NCBI GenBank assembly: GCA_016271365.2 | Contig: CM057453.1 | Coordinates: forward strand, 1,078,755,001-1,078,819,000 | Direction: 5' to 3' | Source: Neoceratodus forsteri | Taxonomy: Eukaryota; Chordata; Ceratodontiformes; Ceratodontidae | DNA length: 64,000 bases | Part shown: in pieces, positions 44,024 to 54,420 of the stretch | Layout: the number at the start of each line of letters is the position of its first letter | How positions within the stretch are numbered: the stretch's first letter is position 1 | Notes under the pieces: generated by a model | Told to the model about the DNA's origin: nothing | Databases searched by the model: none | What the model saw: only the letters and a program-made list of their open reading frames with translations | Made by a program: the position numbers and the translations under genes

Positions 44024-46401
44024 TGTATTCTGGATGTGGTCCTAGCAGATTGTGACCTGGTTAGGAACCTTGAGGTCAGGAACCCTCTGACAGGGAGTGA
44101 TCATGCATCAATCTGGTTTCTCTGAACCTGGGGGAGAGGATACCTGTACTAAAACAGTAGTAATAGACTTCAGGGGCACAGATTTCAAGGGTATGGAGGG
44201 GATTCTCAGGGAACATTTACAGTGGATTAGTCCAGGCATGGACACAGATAGTAGATGGGAAGTTATTAACACAGGGCTTTTGGAAGCTACTAGGGCCTAC
44301 ACCAAAGTCAGGCGCTAGGCTGAGGGAACCAGGAAACCATGCTGGTGGACCACGGAGGTACGAAGAGATAAGAGAGAAGAGGGGGGCTTACAGGTGATAC
44401 AAGTGAACACATGGGGTTAAGGACAAGGAGGATTATGATATATCCAAAAGGGTGACCAGGGAGGTGAGATTGGGTAAGGCTAAGGCAGAGCATAAGTTGG
44501 TTCAGGGTATCGGAGGGATAAAAGGTTCTTTAGGTACATCAGGGAAAGGAGGAAAGTGAAGAGACAGATTAGCAGGTTGTGGACAGAGAGGGGGTGGGCC
44601 GAGGGGCCGAGGAGCAGGCTTAGGTATTGAATGACCACTTTGCCTCAGTCTACACTAGAGATGGTTGGACAGCACCTTATGGGGGGGTCAGAGTCAGAAA
44701 AAGGGGAGCACCTCATGGGATGGGGGGTCCATTTGAAGAAGGGGGAAGGTGACAGATGATGAAATTCCAGCTGGTAGGGTAGGGAAGCCTTCAGGTCCCT
44801 TAAGATGGATAAGGCACTGGATCTGGATGGCCTGCATCCCAGGGTGCTAAAAGAAATGGCGGATGTACTGGCTGCTCCCCTGGAAGACTTCTTTAGCTAC
44901 TCCCTACAGATGGGGTGTGTGCCTCAGGATTGGAGGGTGGCTCACGTCATGCCCATCCACAAAGGAGGCCCACAGGAGGAGCCAGGCAATTACAGACCTG
45001 TCAGCATGACATCCATAGTGGGAAAGATGATGGAAGCAATATTGAAGGAGAGGTTGGATGAGTTCCTGGGGGCAGGAGGCCATCTGAATGATCACCAGCA
45101 TGGCTTTGTGCAGGGCAGGTCATGTCAGACTAACCTTATGGAGTTTTACAATTGGGTGACCAGGGATCTGGACCAGGGTAGGCTGGTGGATATGTCCTCT
45201 TTCTAGACTTCACAAGGCATTTGACTCAGTGCCACATCCTGGGCTGAGGGACAAGTTAGAGGGAATGGGATGGGGAAGAAGATGGTTAGGTGGATAGGAA
45301 GCTGGCTAACTGAGCAGTAGCAGAGGGTGATAGTTGGTGGGATGGTCTAAACTCCTAGGGGGTGGTCAACAGTGGAGTTCCACAAGGGTCAGTGCTGGGC
45401 CCACTCCTGTTTAATGCTTACATATCTGATATCAGAAGAAGTATCAGGAGTGAGATGAGCCTCTTTGCCGATGACTCCAAGCTGGGTGCAGTGGTGGATG
45501 GGGAAGTGGGTAGAAGGGCCCTTCAAAAGGACCTGGATACCCTGGAGGGGTGGTTTTGCAATTGGGGGCTGAAGTTTAACACTAAGAAGTGTAGGGTTCT
45601 CCACTTGAGGCTTAGAAACTCATCTCAAAAATACTTAATGGGTGGGGAGAAACTGCAGGTCACAGATAGGGAGAAGGACCTTGGGGTGGTGGTAGACAGC
45701 AAAATGAATAACTCTGAACAGTGCAAGAGGGCGGCAGACAAAGCAAATAAAATGCTGGGGTGCATTGCAAGAGGGATAACTTTCAGGAAGTGGGAGGTGA
45801 TTCTCCAACTGTATAACTGCCTGGTTAGACCACACCTTGAATACTGTGTGCAGTTTTGGAGACTGCACTTGGTAAAGGATATTACACTCCTTGAAAAACT
45901 CCAGAGGAGGTTGACCGGGATGATACAGGGGCTGGGGGAAAGGACCTATGAGGAGAAACTCAAGGAGCTCAACTTGTATTCCGTAGAGGAGAGGAGGGAC
46001 AAAGGGGACATGACTTAGGTCTTTAAATACCTTAAGAGAGTAAATAGGGCATGCTCTGATAGGATTCTACAGCTATGGGAGGCAGGGGACATCACCTGAG
46101 GCTGGTAGGAGGGAGGTTCAGGGCTGAGACTAGGAGACATTCCTTCACTGAGAGGGTGATGGAGCCATGGAATTTTCTGCCATGGGAATTGGTGGAATTG
46201 AAAATGGTAAAGGGCTTCAAAAGGGACTGAGACAGGTATAGGGGGAGGATTAAACTGAATAATAACAGAACTGGAGATGCACACCCGATGGGGGGGTGAG
46301 GGAGGGGAGGACAGGGAACAATGCATCTACCAGGTGCTGATCTCGAGGTGACTTGATAGACCTTTGGGCCTACTCTGCTGGCATTTTAGTATATTAGTAT
46401 G
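44024..46401 (+). mobile_element. CR1-like LINE copy E, inserted in LINE F
   Basis: 5'-truncated in the endonuclease (ILDVVLADCDLVRNLEVRN, LTGSDHASIWF). It runs through linker and RT to a tail with TTAGTATA and TTAGTATG octamers (46,385-46,401). TTACAT flanks both sides (44,018-44,023; 46,402-46,407). Joining the flanks reconnects LINE F between its PPN block and its IQQIKEYADKGQVLL block, which supports insertion into F. It belongs to the same broad subfamily as copy C. Confidence 0.82.
44097..46018 (+). pseudogene. CR1-like endonuclease/RT remnant (copy E)
   Basis: Frame 44,805-45,206 has DGLHPRVLKEMADVLAAPLE, GNYRPVSMTSIVGKMMEAIL, HQHGFVQGRSCQTNLMEFYN and ends just before the FSKAFDS-like block, which is frame-shifted (about 45,205-45,235). 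Frame 45,362-46,018 has NSGVPQGSVLGPLLFNAYI, the intact active site SLFADDSKLGAVV (about 45,462), EKDLGVVVDSKMNNSEQCKR, MLGCIARGITFRKWEV, RPHLEYCVQFWRLHLVKDI and ERRDKGDMT. Two or three lesions separate it from a continuous RT. Confidence 0.83.
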
Positions 46402-46968
46402 TTACATACAACAAATCAAGGAGTATGCAGATAAAGGTCAGGTACTCTTAACAAGGTATTTTAACCTACCAGACATAACATGGGACTCCACAGAAACATC
46501 AAGGGAGAAGGCAAATTTGGTTTTAGATACACTAACTGAAAATAGCTTAAACCAACTAATCAGAACACCGACAAGGGGGAATAACATACTTGATTTGGTG
46601 ACAGCAAACACCACAAAAAATATTAAGTAAAGGGTTAAAGAACCCCTGTGCACTAGTGATCACATAATACTAGAGGTATACTAAGAGGCAAATGTCTCCT
46701 GAAAAAAGGTAAAACAATAATGTAGTCATAAGGCAGACTATGACAGAATCGATGAACATGTAAAAACTGGAAATGGGAAAATGATTTTGAGGGAAATAAT
46801 ATAAACAAATGATGGCAGATTTTATAGGAACAGCTAAAGTAACAAAGGGACTTGTTTATTCCAGTAAACCAGCATATAAGAAGTAAGTGAAAATGCCACA
46901 ATGGTATTCAAATAAACTAGCAGTAATGGTTAAAAGAAAAGAAGGTTATAAATAGAATAATAGACAGG

Positions 46969-47099
46969 TAAGTGTCCATTACCGGGGAGTAATACCATCG
47001 AGAGGTTCTGTACACAAAGGAACCTCAAGAGCGAAACTCGAGAGGTTCCAAAGTGTCCAGAACCTCAAGATGGTAGGACTCCCCAGTAATGGACACTTA
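46969..47099. mobile_element. 131-bp palindromic MITE
   Basis: TAAGTGTCCATTAC at the left and GTAATGGACACTTA at the right frame a nearly full-length palindrome with inner arms GAGGTTC/GAACCTC. TA at both edges is compatible with a TA target duplication, as left by Tc1/mariner-type elements. It sits in the LINE F linker. Confidence 0.7.
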
Positions 47100-47511
47100 C
47101 TTATTATTTTTTTTAAATATATAGATCTGATTTTGAATTGTTATTGGATCATAAACAGGCACCTGACTCTTTCAATTAAAACTCGCTGTGGGCTCCCAAC
47201 TTCTGTACTGTATGTACATTGTTTACTGAAATAGACCACTGAGTCACTCGGTGTGCCTCTTACCTTTGCTGGTACTGAACAGTGGCATGACTAAAGGCAG
47301 GATCAACCAGATACATAAGACTGTGGTTAAAAAAAAAAAGAAAAAAAACGCTGCTCTTCCCACAATGAGATTTCTCTCGCTAAGTGAGAAAGATAGCCAC
47401 CATGTTTTTAAACTTGTTCTGCCCACCCACACAGTAAATGTGGCCAATCAGAAGGCATGCTTGCGAGGATGTGGGCATACAGACTTGCACTTGTGCTGTT
47501 CAGCTTTGGTG

Positions 47512-47570
47512 ATAATACTATTGTTTAGGTCCCAAATTATAGTAGTAGGGCACCTGAACAATAGTATTAT
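47512..47570. repeat. Hairpin with 22-bp arms
   Basis: ATAATACTATTGTTTAGGT plus CCC (47,512-47,533) pairs with the complement at 47,548-47,570 with two differences, leaving a 14-bp loop. Confidence 0.65.
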
Positions 47571-47664
47571 TACTCTGGATTGGTGGTATTATCTCTCTGG
47601 GAGTGACGGTATTACCGGGATTTTTTGGTTTACTTTTAGACACCATTATTTATTTATTTTTTTT

Positions 47665-47795
47665 ATTTAGTCTTTGGTAACTGGGTAAGGCCCACTAGGC
47701 ACAAGTGTCTGTTTTCAGGGGTGACCTGGGAGCACTGGGCGGTTAAGTGACCTGCTCAGAATCATACAGTATGCAAGTGGAGGTTGTGAGAATAT
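47665..47795 (+). mobile_element. MIR-like / CORE-type SINE fragment
   Basis: GGTTAAGTGACCTGCTCAG followed by AATCATACAG and GCAAGTGGAGG (47,741-47,785) closely follows the well-known MIR-type core. Upstream GGTGACCTGGGAGCACTGGG fits the same class. It interrupts LINE F. The boundaries and exact family need a consensus comparison. Confidence 0.5.
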
Positions 47796-48520
47796 ATTAA
47801 AAAAGATTAACCAACACTATCCATGTCCAGGGAATTTATAAAATCTTAATCCTTAGGCAGCCAGAAGATTTAGAACACATAGGTTTTTAGGACAAGATAT
47901 CTTGTCGGCGGCAGCCTAAGGGTTTTAAAAATATAACCAAAACTGTTAAGAAAGACATCAGAAGGGCAAGATATCAGTATGAAATAAAGTTGTCCAGTTA
48001 TAAACAAAATAGTAAGGCTTTCTAGAATTATGTCAACCCCATCCCCCACATAAATGGTGAACAAGCATGTAGGCCCAATCAGGATTAACCAAAAACTAAT
48101 AACTAATGATATAGAAATAGTAGAGAAACTAAACAAATACTTTTGCACTGTGCACCAGCATGACAATGAGAATGTTACAAGTAATTGTGTAATACTTGAC
48201 CAAAGCCTAAGGATGAAATAGAAAGCAGTCTAAAGAAGTTAAAGCCTCACATAGCCGCAGGGCCTGATGACATAAACTCAAGGCTAATTAAGGAGCTAAC
48301 AAAGTGAATAACTCCAGTATTCCATTATATTTTCAATACATCTATTATTTCAGGAGAAATACCATCCCTGTGGAAACTGAAAGAGGTTATACCAATTTTC
48401 AAAAAAGGGTAACAGTGAATCACCAAGCAACTACAAGCCAATCAGATTAACAGCAGTTCTGGGTAAAGTAATAGAGACTTCAGTAAAAGTTTTACTAGAA
48501 AAGGAATGTGTGACACTAGA

Positions 48521-48835
48521 TATTAAAGAGTGTCTGTAGCTGCTCGTTCAGGAATGGTGAAGGGTATATAAAGAGTGCATTAGGTGAAGGCCACTCACTA
48601 TAGCGGTGTTGCTAAACAAGATGACAAGCTGAGGGGGAGAGAACATTTGGACTGCCTGCACACCAGTATAAACATAGAATTTCACAGAATTTTGCATTTT
48701 ATACCAGCTCAGTAAATTCACAGCACTTGTCTTTTTCTTATAATTGTTTCCTGTACAATTTTCAGTTTGCTTCATTTAATGCTCTGTATATTGAGCCTTC
48801 TTGTATTCTGATTATTTATAAACATATTAAATGAA
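48521..48835 (+). mobile_element. 315-bp SINE-like retroposon with 10-bp duplication
   Basis: TGACACTAGA occurs at 48,511-48,520 and 48,836-48,845, directly flanking this insert in LINE F. Its first 119 bp (48,527-48,645) are repeated almost perfectly, in inverse orientation, at 49,371-49,488. It ends in an AT-rich tail. The duplication length is typical of LINE-mobilised retroposons. I could not fit tRNA-type A and B boxes confidently, so the SINE label is provisional. Confidence 0.6.
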
Positions 48836-49085
48836 TGACACTAGAATCATACTAAAATCCAGAAATTAGATTTACAACCAGCAGTGCAATTCCAGAATGT
48901 TATTGAGTTTTCCGGTAAAAAACCAAAAACAGTGGCCTTGGAAATAGGCAACAGCTCTGATATTAACATCTTTAAAAGAGCAATTGATGACTGGTTATTG
49001 GAGAGGTAAATAAAAAACATATTTTGCCATGAATTAGAAGATGGACTTCAATGGACAGAACATCTATTTCCATCTTAAAAACCTT

Positions 49086-49370
49086 CAGTATAAACCACAG
49101 TATTAATATTTTCTCCCTCACCATTGTTGATAGGGTTTTCCCCACCTACCAACTGACACTGACAGCACAATAAAACACTTAATCTCCTTCCTCCTCCAGC
49201 TGACATGGGCGCCACAGGTACAGACTTTCTCTCTCCTGCACCCAGCTGACACTATAAGCACCAGTGGGCATTTTCTCATCCAAATCCTCCCTCTATTTGA
49301 CAGTGACAGTGCCTGTAAACATGTTCTGTTCCCTTGCTCTCCAACTAATGACAGCAGTGCTAGTAAACAT
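49086..49370. repeat. Degenerate ~60-65-bp tandem units
   Basis: Segments such as CCAACTGACACTGACAGCAC, CCAGCTGACACTATAAGCAC and TTTGACAGTGACAGTGCCTG, each followed by a pyrimidine-rich TTTTCTC/TTCTCTC stretch, recur about every 60-65 bp. Related units lie at 42,915-43,035. They continue directly from the inner end of the inverted 118-bp segment at 49,371. Confidence 0.5.
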
Positions 49371-49488
49371 TTTCTCTCCCCCTCAGCTTGTCATCTTGTT
49401 TAGCAACACCGCTATAGTGAGTGGCCTTCACCTAATGCACTCTTTATATACCCTTCACCATTCCTGAACGAGCAGCTACAGACACTCT
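49371..49488 (-). repeat. Inverted copy of the retroposon head
   Basis: About 118 bp complementary to 48,527-48,645, nearly identical. Both begin AGAGTGTCTGTAGCTGCTC and include GGGTATATAAAGAGTGCATT. The match ends at the GAGAGAA...TTT junction, after which the two copies differ completely. Confidence 0.8.
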
Positions 49489-51542
49489 GAAGGCAATTGG
49501 CAGCACTTCCCCCTACCACCACTACAATCCCCATTACTGATCTCAAATCATATTCTACAGACTGATAAATTTCAGATAACTGTAGTATCCAAGTACAAAA
49601 TTCAAATTCATAGCAGGTAGCTATAATCATCCAATATAGCCTGGTAGTTTTGTCTTTTGCCTGACATTGCAGACTTTTTTGTATTTTACAACTGATGTAG
49701 ATTAAGAACAGCAATGGTTTATATCCCTACTCAGCAGACAGTATGAACCCTGGATAGTCAGGACTTTTTAATGTTCTGAATAAAGAGGATTAAATGTGGC
49801 CTGTATCATCACATGTCTACACATCCTATTTATTCAATACCTCCTTATTACCTTACAAGGTAAGACCAAATTTGAATTGTTAGAAATCTACTCAGCAGTC
49901 ACACATGCTGACAGATTAAATGTGTCATCAGTCTTTCTGTATACATGACTAACCTAGTTTAGTTTATTTTGGCATCCTGGTAAGTGAACTGGAACTGAAG
50001 TTCCTTTTTCTGACATGAACCTTTGTACAAAGTATAAACATGTTAAACAAATAGCAATACATAATATATACTGAAGTAGAAATTATACAAAACAATGACA
50101 CAGTTTCAACTTACATACCCTAGTAATGTACAACACAAGTAATAGACAAAATGCCAATTGCTATGGGAACTGTGAAGGAAGGCTATGTATCACTAAGTAT
50201 ATTATGGTCAGAATGCCTTGCAGTTCCTTTTTACTGTTTTAATTACTTTTAGGCAAAACATTAAGCTAGCACAATGCCTCAGACAGAACTGTTCTTACAT
50301 TGTTAAACAAACTCTGGTCAGAGCCAATACGACTGCTCAAAGGAATGAGAGTGCAGCAAAAGCAAGTAAAAGAATACTTAGTGCTCTCGCCATGATCTCA
50401 CCACACCGAAGTCTGCCATGCCCAAGATGGCAGCACTGACAGAACTGCACATGCATGATACTCATGCATGCACAACTCGGTCATGGTGTCTGTCACTTCC
50501 TCAGTTAAGGAAGAAAAAGTAGAGCGCCGGTGAAGGGGGTGGGTTTATGTGGCCTGCGGAGGGCAAGGACTGCATAAATAGCACCAGTGGACATTTTCCA
50601 GAGCACTGTGGAAGCACACCAGACAGCTGTCCTGTCATGTGCTTTCCCAATACTCTACTAAAGCTAGTATACTGGCATAACATCTGCGGAGCTCCAGCCA
50701 CACAGTCGTAAAAATCACAGACTCAAATCTCATAACTCAAACAGACAGTGCCGAAGGAATCCAAAGAGTTGTGCTTTGATTATGACCAATATAACTTCTG
50801 ACAGGCTTTGATACAGGAACTAGTACCAGGCAAACTAAAAAAAACTGTTTTGTGTATTTTTGACATAATTTTGTGCAGTTCCTCAAACTAGAACAATGTG
50901 CTTAAATTGGGTAATTTGGGGTAAATTCAGCATTTTTTTTCCTCCTCTGCTCCCTTGGCCAGCCCCTCCTTCAGGCCCCCTGAGGTCCTTCCGTCTGCCC
51001 GCTATCTCCACTGCCAACCTTGCCTCATATTGCAACTACCTGGAGGTAGCCCAGCATTTCCCTTCACCGGGTGGGGTTCCCCCCCTCCATGAGGGAAGGC
51101 ACCTGTGGGGGTCGTCCAGCACACTGTGGCAATTGGCTCCTGGTGTTGCTGAGGCAGGCAGTCCTGAAACCTGGCAGCAGCAGGGGGCCAGAGATCATCA
51201 TCTGGCTTTGCCAGGGAGCTGTTTTTTCCTGTGTTTTCTCCCCTGGAGAGTGACATGCCACGTGACATCAAGGTGAATGCTGATGTCCGTCACTCCCCCA
51301 GCAATTAGAGTTCTGACACTCTGCTATGCTCCCGGCCTCTGCCAGTGGCCAGCAGGGGCCCAGCTCACATCCTCACCCCCCCCGGAGAAGGCGAGCTGTC
51401 TGCAGATGCTCCAACCTTCTCCCCCAGCTGGCCCTCCGACCACCTGTGTCTGTTCCCGAACCCAGGTCACCAGCATCGCAAGTGGGAAACCAACCACTGT
51501 GCCGATGGGCTGGCAACAATTCAGCATTTTTAAAAACATCAA
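49489..51542. other. No recognised feature
   Basis: AT-rich up to about 50,500, then GC-rich to 51,540 with many overlapping frames on both strands (for example 50,896-51,276 plus). None has a recognisable domain; the overlaps are explained by base composition. Confidence 0.35.
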
Positions 51543-51865
51543 GGGCAAGATTCACGAACCATTCAGAACCTAAGTCCCACTCCACAACTGCCTTTGCGGA
51601 CTGGAATCGCCCGCTGCTGCAGCGGTAGTGATTCACCACCGCAACAGTTGCGGAGGGTGTTACGGCTGCTCCCAACAGCCATAGCCCATTCCCACAGCTG
51701 TGGTCATCTCCCCAGCGACACCACCTGCAAGCGGCCGTTATCCGACTCCACTTTTGTGAAAACCCGCCGCTGCGGGTAACCTGCAGATCCACAAGTCGCA
51801 ACTGGCTTGCTCCGAGGTTTACCCACAGCTGTGGGTATTTCTTCAAGTTTCATGAATCCTGCCCC
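51543..51865. mobile_element. 323-bp inverted-repeat element (GGGCARGATTCA ends)
   Basis: It begins GGGCAAGATTCACGAA (51,543), and the right end is the complement of GGGCAGGATTCATGAA (51,865). The interior is GC-rich with palindromic CCCACAGCTGTGGG and GCTGCTGCAGC-type segments. No transposase. The GGGC ends with short subterminal palindromes are reminiscent of PIF/Harbinger-type MITEs, but no 3-bp duplication could be confirmed. Confidence 0.55.
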
Positions 51866-53282
51866 ATATTTTTAAAGCAGCAGTGTTTGTTAGTAACCAC
51901 AGTTTTTTTTTTTTCTCAGCAATAATTTTTGTCTGGCAAAAATACAAAGATACACATTTTCTGCACATTTCCTTTCATTCCTGAACCAATATATGGGATT
52001 TTTGAAGTTTTTTAAAGTTCCCATTCCTGTGCAATTCCCACCATGAAGAAATTAAACATCTTGGTACTGTGCTGTGCTAGTTACCATCAGAAATGTTGCA
52101 GCAGCATCCTAATACATCCATAGCATGAAGCTAGCATGTGTATTCAACAGATGACCTCAGCAGAAAAGATGTTTAAAACTATGGGTGGTGGCCATCTTTA
52201 GTGATGTGAGTCATTAATTACAAAATTAGCTGTAAAAGCTGTTTTAACAATAGCTGAGAAAATTTAAAATACATTCACCATGAGTCTTAGGATATTAGAA
52301 ATACATTTTTGCTACACACACACACACAAAAAAAAAAACTACAGTATATGATGACATTCTTTTGCTGCCTAACACATATTGATGCTTTAAAAATGCTCAA
52401 TATAGAAGAAAATGTCACTATTTGCTGAAACTGTATATTTTTAGGAACTCATTTTTTATGTTAGCTCGCGCTTGTGCAACCAATATATTGCATTAGCAGC
52501 AGATTTGGCGGTGCAGTCACTGTAGGCGAATGCAAGGCACGCATCAGTATTTCCATCCCTCATTCCACAATAAGGCAGCTGTGGGTGCTGACACCAGCAA
52601 CACATAAATTGGCCACCAGATCAAAGAAAAGGTCCACTGCAATGAGAGCCAAGCTTCACACACAGTGGCATGCCTTTCCAGGTGAACTAGTTTACAAAAC
52701 ATGGCAGCATGCCACCGCAGAGTGCCCTGACCCACTTCATTTGCCAACAGGGGAGACCACTACCCATCAGCATAATGCAGCCCCCCCTCCCATTTAAAGT
52801 GTGTGCTGAGAGGGTGCCCAATCCCCCTCAGCATCATGTCCCCCCTTTCCAGTTTAATTTGCTGATGGGGAAGCTCATTCCCCAAGGGCATAATGTCCCC
52901 ATTTACTGTGTGCCATCGGGTGACCAATCCCCCATCGGCTACAGAACCCCCCCCAAAAAAAACACTCAGGTGGCATGCTGGGAGCCCACCCCAGCATGTC
53001 AAATGCCCCTGTAAAAGAAAAACAATCCCACAATGTTTATTTTTTTTTAAACCTACAAAGCAGAAAACGGTCCCTCGTCAACTCCAGCCCTGACCCAAAC
53101 CTGCACCCACCTTCTGTGCACCCTGCCTCCCCACACCCCCCTCACCCCATACTTACCTCTGGAGCATGGCGTGATGATCTTCGGTGGACTGGGAACATGT
53201 CTGCACTCTTGGAAGCTGACCGCGAACTGAAGAAATGCCGGTAAGCTGTATAATGGCATTAATAGTTTTTTTTTTTTAACTT
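51866..53282. other. No recognised feature
   Basis: An A-rich CA/A tract lies near 52,313-52,340. C-rich frames at 52,474-53,244 have no recognised domain. Confidence 0.35.
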
Positions 53283-54420
53283 TGGTGCATATCTCAGGTA
53301 TGTTTGTGAATTTTGGCACCAAATTTTCAACATGGGGTTATTGGGACTCCTCCTCACGAATTCAGTCACTGTCATGGTGTTACTCGGTTCCGAAAGGTGA
53401 TTTCACAGTCACTGCATGGAATCACCTTTTGGGATTGATTAATGAAAGGACAGTGCCACTGTTCATAAGGAGGGCTCTCAAAATGCCTATATTTCAAATT
53501 TAGTGAAAGAAATCTAAAAAATGGTTGTTCTATGAGCATGCATCACGCAGTTTCCATGCACGCTCATAACTTCGTGAATTTGTAATATTTTCACTCCAGA
53601 TTTTCAAAATTGACATTTTTCCACACCTCCTTATGAACAGTATAGCTGTCATTTTACATATCCTGGCTGAAATGTGTTTTCACACGTCTAGCACAGAATA
53701 GCATGGCTGCTGTACGAAATATGTTTTCAGGACAGTTTGAGAAAATGACAGTGTCACTGTTCATGAGCAGAGGTCCTAAATTGCCTATGTTGAAAATTTG
53801 GTGATGAAAGTCCATAAAATGACTGTGTTACAAGCATGTGTTGCACAGTTTCCACGCGCCCTTGTAACTTCATAAATTTGCAATATTTTCATGCCAGATT
53901 TTCAACACTGGCATTTTTTCACATCTCCTTATGAACAGTACAGCTGTCATTTTTCACATCTGTCCCAAAATGTTTTTTCACACCTGTGGCGCACAATGGC
54001 AGTGGTCACTGTGGGAAATCAACTTTTGGGACAGATTAACAAAATCACAGTGCCACTGTTTATGAGGGGAGGTCCCAAAATGCCTATGTTGAAAATGTGG
54101 TTAAAAAAATTTAAAAAATAATTGGGTTACAGACATGTGTTGCGCAGTTTCTATGCCTGCTCATGACTTCACCAATTTTTCATATTTTCACTCCAGATTT
54201 TAAGCGTTGCCATTTTTTTACACCTCCTTATGAACAAAACAGTTGTCATTTTTCACATCCTGCCCAAAATGTGTTTTCATGCCTGTGTCACCAAATGGCA
54301 TAGTCGCTGTGCAAAACCACTTATCAGCTAACAAACTGATAGTGCCGCTCTTCATGAGCTGGAGTCACAAAAAGCCCATGTTGAAAATTTGGAGTGAAAA
54401 TACCAACAAACACCTAAAGC
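53283..54420. repeat. ~300-bp tandem array of palindromic units, ~4 copies
   Basis: The landmark ATATTTTCA[CT][TG]CCAGATTTT recurs at about 53,585, 53,885 and 54,185, a period near 300 bp, with a first partial unit from 53,283. Within each unit the two halves are inversely related: CTCCTTATGAACAGT in one half, ACTGTTCAT[AG]A in the other; CAGATTTTCAA against TTGAAAAT. The array is thus a head-to-tail run of fold-back units. Confidence 0.75.

Larger units (their letters stand above)
46402..49085 (+). mobile_element. LINE F, 3' part with internal deletion
   Basis: The endonuclease resumes at 46,408 (IQQIKEYADKGQVLL, FNLPDITWDS, LNQLIRTPTRGNNILDL, TSDHIILEVY). The linker and early RT are at 47,925-48,500 (TVKKDIRRARYQYEIKLSS, LKPHIAAGPDDINSRLIKEL, ISGEIPSLWKLKEVIPIFKK). 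Then the catalytic core is missing, and only the extreme C-terminus remains at about 48,930-49,005 (ALEIGNSSDINIFKRAIDDW). It carries a fold-back, a hairpin, a MIR-like SINE and a 315-bp retroposon. Confidence 0.7.

Noticed and set aside
48521..48645. tRNA-derived SINE promoter (A and B boxes) in the 315-bp retroposon
   Set aside because: No convincing box pair with the right spacing was found, so a tRNA origin is not claimed.
50896..51573. Several overlapping GC-rich frames as a host gene
   Set aside because: Overlapping frames on both strands with no domain or codon coherence; explained by base composition.
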